This document shows positions 44,319-54,634 of a stretch of 64,000 nt of DNA, piece by piece (position 1 is the first letter of the stretch; each line of letters starts with the position of its first letter). Under the pieces are notes generated by a model that did not search any database, was not told the origin of the DNA, and saw nothing but the letters and a program-made list of their open reading frames with translations. Source of the DNA: Vigna angularis (Eukaryota > Streptophyta > Magnoliopsida > Fabales > Fabaceae); assembly GCF_016808095.1 (NCBI RefSeq), contig NC_068971.1:7762501-7826500 (forward strand), given 5' to 3'. Position numbers and translations under genes: made by a program.

Positions 44319-45366
44319 TTTCGGAACAATCGGTACCGTTATAGAGTCGTGCAGCGGAATAAAATATTCGGAAAGCGTGTTACGGTCACAAATCAAGTTT
44401 TGATGGTCCGTTTTAGAAAAACAAATTTCTTAGAGAAAATTTATCAAACAGTTGATGTGCATAAAACAGAAAAGAGTATAGGGAGTAAAAAAATGGACAG
44501 ACTGGATTTTTATCCTGGTTCGAATCAAAAGATTCTACATCCAGTCGTTAATCACTATGAATAGTGATTAACTTTTTTTCACTAAAATATGGTTTGCAGA
44601 TTACAATCAGATAATCAAAATAAGCAAAGAATAGAAAACACCTTACTTCGACAAACGAACGGAAGAACCTGCTCAACCAACTTGAAGAGAACCGCTCTGA
44701 CCTTTGACACACAAAACGCGAGCTTCTCCTATTCACAAGACCAGGCAAGAGCACTCTATCACTTTGAGAACTTCGTCAGACAAACTGTATTCTCAAAATG
44801 GAATACATCCTTTTCACTCACAGAGAGCTTCCCTTAGGCACAAAGCTCTAATACTCTCAATTGAAAAGTTTTTTTTAAGAGCTGTGAAGACCTCTATTTA
44901 TAAGCCTAGTTTCGTGTAGGGTCAAAAACTGAAAAGACATCTCCCAACTGCCACTAATAATCGATTTTCATAACTGATAATCGATTATTTGTGTCCGTTA
45001 TGGGGTTTTCAAAAAAGTGATAATCGATTATCCTGCGCAATAATCGATTATTCCAGAGACTTGGACAGAATTAAATGAAACAATGATAATCGATTATTCT
45101 GTGTAATAATCGATTATTTGCGCAAGCAACTCTTCTAAATTGGCTCGTGATAATCGATTATTCCTCTTGATAATCGATTATTTGTGCAATGACTCACTAA
45201 ATACGAAAACTTCTAAGAGTTTTTACATCATTTCATTTTATCCTATACATTTGTTTGTACAAAATGCGTTTAACAAAGATGCATTTAGAGTCTTCAATTC
45301 TTCAGCTTTTATCATCATCAAAATTTCACAGTAGCTTCAAGATACCAATGCTCCTCATTGGTAACA
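44319..45366 (-). repeat. Co2 5' LTR
   Basis: 1048 bp, minus strand. Begins TGTTACCAATGAGG. The palindrome cluster (44957-45183) lies before a TATA-like box (complement of TTTATAAGCC, about 44897-44906). Ends GATTGTTCCGAAA rather than CA. Confidence 0.75.
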
Positions 45367-46094
45367 GGTGGGTGGTCGACCACTAGGTCGAGTGGCCGAC
45401 CACCAGACTGAGTGGACGACCATCAGGCCGACCGAAACATTAAACCTAAGAAAACCTATTTAAACAAAAACAAAAGAAAAACATTTTTTTTAAAAAAAAT
45501 TAGAAAAGATAAAATGCCTACTAGAATCCTAAACATAATAAAAGGTGCAAAAATAGGAGTTATCATGCATCTGCTTTATCGTCAGGGAAACTCTGAAAAT
45601 TCCATACCAAATTGGGAACCTCAAAGAGCTACAATAACTCAATCTTGGAAGGAAAATGAAAGATATTTCAAATTTCCTTTCTGGAGCAATCTTGGAAGGA
45701 CAATGAAAGATTATATTTCAACTCGGCAAATCAACCCTTAATTAGCGCCTCCCAAGCGATCTTTGACAATTTGGTCCTGATCAATGTCCTTTGTTATTCT
45801 TTAGTGCAGGTTGGAGGACACTAAGCACCTACACCTCACCCATGACACATCCTAATATGGATTTTAGTTTTAGTCTCCATACATTCATCCGAAGACCGAG
45901 TGGTCTCGCTTGCTTTGCCGTTTGGCCTTATAGCATAACCTATTTTGATATTAATTGTCTAAACTTTGTTAATGCATTGGTTTGATTGGCTACACTTTTT
46001 CTCACCCAATAAATTCGAGTTACTACTTTTCTTCAGTGCAGAAGACAGAATCCTGCACACAAATCACTTGGCCAATCGGAAGCTTACTGTTCGG
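45367..46094. other. Right inverted-repeat arm, then unassigned DNA
   Basis: 45367-45450 is the right arm of the inverted repeat at 41631-41768. 45740-46090 is partly repeated at 47975-48180 (CTCGCTTGCTT, TTTTGATATTA, CACTTGGCCAA). No gene recognised. Confidence 0.5.
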
Positions 46095-48245
46095 GCCATC
46101 TCAAGCAACCTAGGGAACGTTCTCAGTGAACTCCTAGTATCAACTGAGCGGTGAGGAACTTTCTCTGTGAACTCTCATTCTCGTTCAACAAACCTAAGGA
46201 ATGTTCTCAGTGAACTCCTAGTCTAAACCGAGCAGTGAGGAACGTTCTCAATGAACTCTCACTCTCATCCAACAAACCTAGGGAACATTCTCAATGAACT
46301 CCTAGTCTAAACCGAGCAGTGAGGAACGTTCTCCATGAACTATCACTCTCGTCCAACAAACCTAGGGAACGTTCTTAATGAACTCCTAGCCTAAACCGAG
46401 CAGTGAGGAACGTTCTCCGTGAACTCTCACTCTCGTCCAACAAACCTAAGGAACGTTCTCAATGAAGTCCTAATCTAAACCGAGCAGTGAGGAACATTAT
46501 CAGCGAACTCTCATTCTCGTTCAAGAAACCTAGGGAACATTGATAACAGTTGAAAAACTGTTATTTTCATGCTTAAAATTGATACTAAAAGCAACCTTTA
46601 ACACTTAGAAACTTGATTGAAATCATGCTTTTGTTCATATTTTTGGAAATAAGAGAGCTGGACAAGTTTATGCTTGATTTCAGTGTTTTATGCAGGTTTT
46701 AAGGTGAATTTGGTGAAAGAAGTGAAGAAGGATAGAGATGGAATCAGAAAAGACATCAAAAAGTGCAAAAGGAGAAGTCGCAACTACCGCTCAGCGGCAG
46801 TTTACCGCTGAGCGACACTCAAGAACTCACGTTGGATCCGTTGAGGGGTGAAAAGGCCACTGAGGGGGAAGAACCAACTCACGCACTTACCGCTGAGTGG
46901 CACTATTTTGGGCTTGGGCCTAATTTTCTGTATTATTACGAACAGTATATAAGCTTTAGGTGTTCCTAGGGTTTGTATCTTTGGCGGAGACGAAGCAAAC
47001 ACTCACTTTTCCACCCCTTAGAGGAAGATCTTGGATGCTGAGGCTACCTTCTCATCTTTCTAGGGTTTTATCTTTCATTCTTTCATTATTGTTCATCTAG
47101 ATTCACCATGAATATGGTGAACTAAAGCTTGTATTGTTGTTGGGGAATCAATGTAGTCTTGTGAAACTCTCATATATGGAATTAATGTTTTAACATCTTA
47201 CTTTAAGATACATGCTTTCTTTCATCATTAGTTAGGGTTTTTCCTCTTTGCTTAATGCTTGCTTTGTTTAACTCATTCATTGCTATGATTATTGATTTTG
47301 TCGATATGGGAACGTATGGGGAAATCTAGATCCGAGGAATTTCTCCCAATAGCATATTGGTTGCCATTAAGCTCCTGCACTTCAGAATTAATTATTAGGG
47401 ATGCTAGGAATTGTATGAACTCGTAATTAAGTATAGGCCTTCTTGACAAGGTAATTTAGAGAGTGACATTAACATTGATGAAAAGATTGATGAATTCCTT
47501 AAATATATGAGAGTGGACAAGATGAAATTGATAACTCCAACAACATACTCATCCATATAATTCATTACGTGTTTGTTTTACTCTTTTTGCCATTGATCAA
47601 ATTCATGCATACATGTTTAATTATTGTCTTTTGCATTAAAAACTTACAATCAATCGTTCACAAGTCTTAAATAATCAACAAATTAGATAACTAACTAGGC
47701 CGTGAGTCCTTTGGGAACGATACTTGGTCTTACCTAGTTTTATTACTTGATACGATTCGGTCACACTTGTCGATTGTTAAACAAGTTTGTGGCGCCGTTT
47801 TCGGTGTTCATAAATTTGTCATCAAACATTCTCAATGAACTCCTATTATCAACCGACTGGTGAGGAACGTTCTTGGTGAATTCTCATTCTCGTTCAAGAA
47901 ACCTAGGGAATGTTCTCAATGAACTCCTAGTATCAACCGAGCGGTGAGGAACGTTCTTTGTGAACTCTCACCCGAGTCTCTTTAACCAAAAAATCTCGCT
48001 TGCTTGGCCGTTTGACATTATAACCTAAGTTATTTTGATATTAGCTGTCCAACGTCACAAATGTGTTAGTCTGATTGTCTACATTTTTTTTAACAGTTCA
48101 AATTCGATTGTTATTTTTCTTCAGTGCAAATAACAAGATCTTGCATACGAGCCACTTGGCCAACTTTGAGCAACCGCTTAGTGAGGAACATTCTCCATGA
48201 ACTCCCACCCAAGTTTCTTCGACCTATCGAACGTTCTAAGTGAAC
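46095..48245. repeat. 84-bp tandem array, interrupted by Td3
   Basis: Units contain GGAACGTTCTCAATGAACTC twice, about 42 bp apart (variants CCTAG and TCAC). About five units lie at 46095-46540 and about two more at 47825-47985, with a degenerate one near 48185-48245. Td3 is inserted between them. Confidence 0.8.
46541..47824 (+). mobile_element. Td3: TGATAAC-family element (small LTR-type)
   Basis: 1284 bp. TGATAACAG start and GTCATCA end, target duplication AACAT (46536-46540 and 47825-47829). Near the 3' end it has TGGCGCCGTTTTCGG, which resembles a plant LTR primer site. The body matches Td1, Td4 and Td5. It has no coding capacity and fits a solo LTR or TRIM-like element. Confidence 0.7.
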
Positions 48246-48310
48246 TCCTAGAGTTCGTCTCTCGATGCAGGGAGGAATAAAGACTTAAGGCACATCGAAC
48301 AAAGACTCCC

Positions 48311-49642
48311 TAATAACGGTTAAAAATATCGTTATCTGTTATGTAATTTTGACATTAAATACACCTTTTTTTGCTTAGAAACTTGCTTGGAATCATGTAT
48401 TCTGTTAAGTTGTGTGAATAAGAGAGTTGAGGTTGAATTTGATGGTTTTATGACTAAATTCCCTTGTTTTGGCAGGAAATGAGATAATATGGAAAGCAAA
48501 GATGAAGTGCCAAGGAGATGGAGCTCAGAAAGGCTTGGAAAAGCACCAGAAGGGAGGAATGCTCAAAGCTTGGGCGCCTTTTTTGGAGGCTTAAGCGCAA
48601 AAGAGTGTCGCTCACTGCCCGGGCGCCCTTTTTGGGCGCTTGAGCGTTAGAAGCACGAAGCTTGGACGCCATTTTGGAGGCTTAAGTGTATGGAACCATC
48701 ACTCATCGCCCAGACGCCCTAAGTGGGGCGCTTGAGCGCCAGTGACACGGGCCTAGGCTTTGTTTCTGTTCTATTTTCGCTCTATTTAAAGGACTCAGAC
48801 GTCCTAGGTTTTGTATCTTTGGTAGAGGGAGCGCAACAACACACCCTTTTAGTCTCTTGAGGCGGATTTGGATGCGGGAGCTTCCATCTTCTACTTTTAG
48901 GGTTTTTTCTATCTTATTCTTCTCCATTGTTCATCTAGTTTCACCATGTCTATGGTGAAATAAACTCTATTTGTTGTGGGGGGATGTTGTAACCTTGTGA
49001 ACTCTCATGTATTTGAATTGATTCTTAATAATATATGTTTTTTCATTAATTGTTAGAGTAATTCATCTATGATTATTACATGCTTTGTTTAACTCATCCA
49101 TAGCGTGATGTATGAATTGCATGAGTGTTGGGAGGTTCCTTACAATTCAGGTTCTTATTGAATTACTCCCAAGAGTAATATTTCTCAAGGATGAGGGTAT
49201 GAGTCTTAGTCATCTTAAAGCTCTTGATCTTCACATTTAATTACTAAGAGTGCTAGGAATTGCGTGCATTGGTGATTAAGGACAAGCTTATTTCGCCGAT
49301 GGATCTGGTTTAAGTGATTTAGTGAGGGATGTTAACATTAATGCATGAAGAAGAATTCTTATACACATGAGAGTGAACTTGGTGAAATCTAACCCCAACA
49401 ACATACTCATCTCATATTAAAAACAACATCCATTGATCACTGTGCTATTCTACTATTGATCAAACTGCATTCTTATTTAATTTTTTGTCTTTGCATCTGA
49501 AACCAATGATCTCGTTTTCTTTAATTCTTAATTAATCGAATTATCACACGACTGTCTAGTGGAGAGTCTTTTGGGGTACGATATTTGGTCTTACCATTTT
49601 ATATTACTTGTGTGATTCGGTACACTTGCCGATGCATCAACA
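48311..49642 (+). mobile_element. Td4: TGATAAC-family element
   Basis: 1332 bp with target duplication CTCCC (48306-48310 and 49643-49647). Starts TAATAACGG and ends GATGCATCAACA. Its core (48570-48745) is rich in GGCGCC palindromes. No protein recognised. Confidence 0.7.
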
Positions 49643-49647
49643 CTCCC

Positions 49648-49896
49648 CAATACCACGTGAACTACCTCTCTCAAACTCATAATAATCCCTGCGCACCTCT
49701 TCCAATAAAGAGCTTGTTTGGGCTTGGGGGCATGTGTATGGTATGGATACCTGTTAAGCCAATGGACTAGGCAAACAAACAATTAACAACTCTTAACCAA
49801 TCCATTAAGATAGTTGTTGCGGTAGTTACAACTAATTGACAGTTAATAAGATATTAGCCATTTATTGGTAATGGGTCAGGCCTAAGGGTAAGCCCA

Positions 49897-49976
<80 letters not shown>

Positions 49977-50209
49977 TGACAGGAAGGTCAGGTAATCAAT
50001 TCTGAGTACTCACTTTCTATTAAATATTATCATGCAAAGTCACACTGACTTGAGCGTTGGAATGCCTTTTGCAGGTACCCTTACACATGGATTGGAGAAG
50101 GAGGAGAGAGAACGAACAACACAACTTAGATAACGGAAGGCCATCAGGAAGCCTATTCAGTCTCCAAGACAACTTTAAATGCTTTGAGTAAGGAATCTCA
50201 ACCCTAACC
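49648..50209 (+). repeat. Copia-type LTR remnant with (AT)n
   Basis: TTGGGCTTGGGGGCATGTG (about 49718-49736) looks like a copia polypurine tract. TGTTAAGCCAATGG (49754) looks like an LTR start. ACTTGAGCGTTGGAATGCC and TTTTGCAGGTACCC (50047-50080) look like the 3' part of such an LTR. No internal region or clear target duplication. Confidence 0.45.
49901..49973. repeat. (AT)n microsatellite
   Basis: About 36 AT dinucleotides. Confidence 0.95.
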
Positions 50210-50580
50210 CTAACCCGAAACAAGAAATAAAAATGAAAACACAAGTATAAAGAGTGAAAGTTGAAGTGCGAAAAAAAAGAAGAAAAAAGAAAGTACCTTG
50301 TAAAAGAAAAGAAAATAATACACGCACCTTCACATGTTCTGAGATTTATTTTATATTTACTAAAACTAATTTGGAATTAATAATAAAATTTTATCAACGA
50401 AAATAAATTCATTATATATATTTTATTTAATAGTAAATTTTTTTCGATAATGAAATACATATTAGTAATAAATTTTTCTATTAATAAAATTTGTCAATAA
50501 TTAAAATTATTAAATTAGTGGGTAAAATTTTTGGGTTAAAGTGATGTAAGTACTTTTAATTTTTAATTCTTGATATTTTA
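50210..50580. other. Paralogue of the DNA flanking Gy3
   Basis: 50215-50420 matches 10545-10745, and 50470-50570 matches 27300-27411, with no gypsy element between. It represents the pre-insertion arrangement of the Gy3 site. Confidence 0.65.
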
Positions 50581-51500
50581 TTATGTTTTAATTTTTATTT
50601 TAATTAATTAATTCCCTAAATTTTATTTATCAAAGTAATTTTAATTATAAGAAAATATTTATTACAAATTTCTTTTCTTTTATACTATTTTTTTATCGTT
50701 ATTTATTTATATTTTATTACTCTTTTAATTTTTATGATAATTAATTAATTCATTCATTCATTTAAATTTAATTGATAAAATAAATTGTAATTATAGAAAA
50801 GCATTTTTTCCAAAAAAATCTTTTATAGTATAATATTTTTTAAACCATTAATTATTGATGTTTTATTACTTTTTTATTTTTCTTTTAATTACTTAATTAA
50901 TTCATTTAAATTTATTCCTAAAACTAATTTTAATTGTAAGGAAAGATAGTATAATATTTTTTCAAAATAATTGATATTTTTGTCTCATTTATGTTTTCTC
51001 TTACCATTAACTATTTATATTTTATTACTTTTGTTGTGCTACATTCATTAGTTTTCCCATATGTTTGTAAACATTTCGTCATAAAAAATCTTTTGTGTCT
51101 TCTACAAGGAAATTTAATCATCATTGTGCTAATTAAAAGTGAAAATAATAGTTGTTCAATTCCAACCCTAAAGAAAGACATGACCGTCACTCATCTATAT
51201 CAAGTATATGAATTGAATTAATTATTTTAGCACAACAATTAAAAAAATAACAAAATATAAATAATTAATGGTGAGAGAAAATTATAAAAAGATAACATTT
51301 GAAATAAGTGTTTTCTTATAACTCAAATTATTTTTACCAAATGTGAATTAATTAATTGATTAATTAACACAAAAATTAAAAGAGTAAATTTGAAATAAAT
51401 GTTATTCTATAATTAAAATTTTACCATAAATATTTTTCAGTAACTCAGGTCAAATACAATAGTGAAAATAAATTTTTGTCCTTCGTCATTAGGCACTTGT
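50581..51500. repeat. AT-rich repeats in opposite orientations upstream of S-protein homologue 2
   Basis: 50560-50990 carries the 110-145-bp repeat family in reverse orientation. 51190-51440 carries it in forward orientation. A short unique stretch lies between. Confidence 0.55.
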
Positions 51501-51508
51501 TTTTCAGC

Positions 51509-51522
51509 CTGTGTATATATAT
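51509..51522 (+). promoter_or_regulatory. TATA box of S-protein homologue 2
   Basis: TGTATATATATAAAAG lies about 40-50 bp before the ATG. The upstream sequence is unrelated to that of the first copy. Confidence 0.45.
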
Positions 51523-51558
51523 AAAAGATTCATTAGCAGAAAAAATTGTTAGATTGCA

Positions 51559-51969
51559 ATGTCTGTGTTCACGAAAATCGTTCTATTGTTGTGCATGCTT
51601 ACGTTGGCATGGGCAAAAGCTACTATTGAAATTACGGATAGGGCATGGGCAAGAACTACTGTGAAAATTACAAATAGTTTGGAGGGAAAAGAAAATCTAA
51701 ACATTCACTGCAAATCAAAAAATGATGATCTTGGATTCCACCTTCTCCCTATTAAGCAAAGCTTCCAATGGAGTTTTCTACCTAGCTTTTTTGGGAAAAC
51801 ACTGTTCTTTTGTTCGTTTCAATGGGGAAATGGTCCTTTGTTGTATTTTGATGCATACGACCAAGCTAGGGATATCGATATGGGTGCCGACTTGCAATGG
51901 TATATACACAAAGATGGACCGTGTAGATACGAGCAACCAATCATTCGCACATGCTATAAATGGAATTGA
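51559..51969 (+). CDS. Plant S-protein homologue (self-incompatibility S1 family), copy 2
   Basis: A 136-residue secreted S1-family protein. The signal peptide is almost identical to copy 1 (MSVFTKIVLLLCMLTLAWA). It is followed by a 12-residue tandem duplication at the mature N-terminus (AWAKATIEITDR, then AWARTTVKITNS), encoded by two 36-bp repeats (about 51607-51678). The rest follows the family: HCKSKNDDLGFH, FQWSF, FCSFQWG, FDAYD, WYIHKDGPCRY and CYKWN. Only four cysteines follow the signal peptide. The CxxC pair of copy 1 (CVDCHW) is GADLQW here, so a possible disulphide pair is gone. Intronless and intact, so probably functional. The Gy5 insertion starts 118 bp after the stop codon. Confidence 0.85.
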   Translation: MSVFTKIVLLLCMLTLAWAKATIEITDRAWARTTVKITNSLEGKENLNIHCKSKNDDLGFHLLPIKQSFQWSFLPSFFGKTLFFCSFQWGNGPLLYFDAYDQARDIDMGADLQWYIHKDGPCRYEQPIIRTCYKWN

Positions 51970-52087
51970 TGTGCTTCATTTGAACTATGTACGCTTTTAT
52001 AAACAAAAATAGTGAACCTACACTTCTATGTCATGGATTTTTATTTTGTATTCCCGTTTACATTTATTTAATTTTTGAATTACTAGA

Positions 52088-54597
52088 TGTAACATCCCAA
52101 TAAATAGTAATTACCATTAATTAGAATTAATTACAATTAACAGTAACAGTAAACAGTCTTTACAACTAACAGAGAGCAAAAGCCGAACGCTTGAATTGCA
52201 GCGTTACAAAAGTCAAGTCCAAAAACAGCGAACGCTAGCAACGAGCGGTTTTACAAAATAAATAACCGAACGTCCTAAAACATTAATAAAACCACTAACA
52301 GCTACTAAAGAGCGAGCGAGCTACTGCTCGGCCTTAACCTCCACCTCGACTAGGTTGGCGTCCTCCAAATTTTCTTCTTCCAGCATTTCTTCAAGTGGCG
52401 CCTCACCATCTGCTCACATCCACAACGGATGATCATTGCATTGACAAGACGGACGTACATAACCAATAGACAACACAAGGAATTGCAAGGGTAAGCTTAG
52501 GTAATTTAATTCATACATTTCACATACAATTTAACATCAGAAATTAACACACAAGACATACATCAATGAATCAAATAGAATAAATTATCCAACTCTCATA
52601 AATGACGACCGTCCGGACTGTATGAATCCAAGTAACCGCAGGCGTTCGTGCACCCGGGTGATGTAGTAACTGGAACCATCCATCAGCTGCCACCCGAGGT
52701 TAACCCTATCAGCCTCAAAGTACTCAATAGGGCTAGGGTCTCCTGCCATTCCCACACATGACCTACTCCCCTCTACATGAGGACGAGCACTCACGGAATA
52801 TCAGGATGATCAGCCATCAGCGATTTTACCATGGTCATACTTTACAACTTATCGTAATCAAATCAGAGAGACGTTCCTCCTTGGAACGCTCGTTCAAACT
52901 CCAAAATCATAATTTCATCTCATATATGATTCGCACATTTTATAATTCCCACAACATCACATCTTCAATCTTAGTTACACTCCTCTAAAAAGACGAACGT
53001 TAATTAACTGTATGGACGAACGCTATTTGAGATCGGGACGAACGCTATTTAAAATCAGGACGAACGCTATTTAAAATCAATAATTATTCAATTTGTACGA
53101 ACGTTTGATAGAAGACCTTGCGCGATTTAGAACTGACGCTCGTTATAAGGCCGAGCACTATTTCGGACGAACGCTTGGTAGAATACCGTGCGCCGTTTAA
53201 GACGAATGTTCGACATAAGGCCGAACGCTTATCAAAGACGAACGCTCGACAGAAGGTCGAACGCTCGACATAAGGTCGAACGCTATCAAAGACGAACGCT
53301 CGACATAAGGGCGAACGCTACTTATCAAGGAAGAACGCTCGACATAAGGACGAGCGCTACTTATCATTTATCTTTTTGAACGAGCGTTCGGTCTAAGACC
53401 GAACGCCACTTAGGACGAACGCTCAATTAACATTTCAAATGGGGACGCTCGTTCTAGGACAGAATCCTTTCCAAATGAAAGAATTTCACTCTAAATCAAT
53501 TTTAGAGAAACCGAACGGTATATGACCGTACAAGGACGAGCGTATTTTATCAAGCAGAGAACATGATATTTTCCAGATTTTTCAGTTTACAATAACTTTA
53601 CAGTTCTCATACGATTCATAACTTATAATTTTTCTCCACCATAAATCTCATACATTACAAAATTCATATTATCATCCCAAACCATACAGAAACTTAATCA
53701 TATTCCAAATCATACGTTTCATTCTCAGCATACAGTTCCAAACAATATTCATCATATACATCCAGTGCAACCATGCTCGTTCATGCATACTTAAACATCA
53801 AATATTTCATACATTTCAGACATCCAGTATACTTCAGGCATTTCATACACATCAACCAAGTATTAAATTAAATTACTAAAGTTTCCCTTACCTGGTCTAG
53901 CAGTGCACTTCCAATTGCTAGGGTTTCACTCGTTCTCTCACAGCTTTCTATCCAAGGAGTTACTCAACAACTTTCACTAAATCTAACATACCAAAAATCG
54001 TAAATAGATCAGACCTCTAACCCATGCATGCAACCAGAATTTGGTTCGCAGAAACAAAAGGGGAGAACGTTCAGGGACGAGAACTTACCAGTCACCAAAT
54101 CCTAATGTGTTCGGTTCAAATGAAAGCTCACGACACCGTGAACGCTCCTACGGTTTCTGAAACGAGAACAGAGATGTTGATGGTGAGTTATCTTAGAGAG
54201 AAGATGAAGGAGTTTTAGAGAGAAGTTGGAGAAAAGAAGAGCAAGGGTTTCGTGAGGAAGAAGGTGAATGCATGGAATGGAGTGAAGTGTTTTCAGAGAA
54301 ATCATTTTCTCTTCCTCGCCGAACGACCATGCAATCACGTACGGCCACCTGGCTTCCACTACAGCTTTTAGAAGCTTCTGACGTGACAGATGGCGTCAGT
54401 GCATGCAGAGGGTCAATTTCCCTTACCGCGCTGGACGAACATCCATCCTCTGCACGCCACTTGTTTTCCACCAACGTTTTTGGACGTTCCCTCAGTGACA
54501 CATGGCCGGCGCATGCAGAGTGGGTTTTGACGTGGCACAGTGAATTAAATGGGTTCAGAGTGTGTGATTTAAGCGCTTAATTATTCAGGTTCTCACA
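52088..54597 (-). repeat. Gy5 3' LTR (left copy)
   Basis: 2510 bp. Plus-strand limits TGTAACATCCC and TTCTCACA. Region 52980-53460 holds about 25 ACGAACGCT-like motifs, including a 36-bp minisatellite (53195-53365). Small open frames here are duplicated in the other LTR and are not counted as genes. Confidence 0.95.
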
Positions 54598-54634
54598 ATC
54601 CCCCTAACTACAAAAATTTTCGTCCTCGAAAATT
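54598..54634 (-). other. Gy5 polypurine tract
   Basis: Complement of ATCCCCCTAACTAC next to the LTR end. The nearby AATTTTCGAGGACGAAAATT stem (complement) is shared with the equivalent position of Gy1, Gy3 and Gy4. Confidence 0.7.

Larger units (their letters stand above)
41769..45366 (-). mobile_element. Co2: gag-only Ty1/copia (Sirevirus-like) element
   Basis: On the minus strand: 5' LTR (45366 to 44319), primer site (complement of 44303-44315), gag in two pieces, ~900 bp non-coding DNA, polypurine tract AAAAAGGGGGAGAT (complement of 42126-42139), and a 3' LTR that survives only as its first ~357 bp (42125 to 41769). Pol is absent. The LTR is related to that of Co1. Confidence 0.8.

Noticed and set aside
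50201..50219. CCCTAACCCTAACCC, telomere-like
   Set aside because: Too short, and of hexamer type rather than the plant TTTAGGG heptamer.
52585..54580. Open frames of 60-115 codons in the Gy5 LTRs
   Set aside because: Present identically in both LTRs simply because the LTRs are young copies; no protein family matched and frames overlap on both strands.
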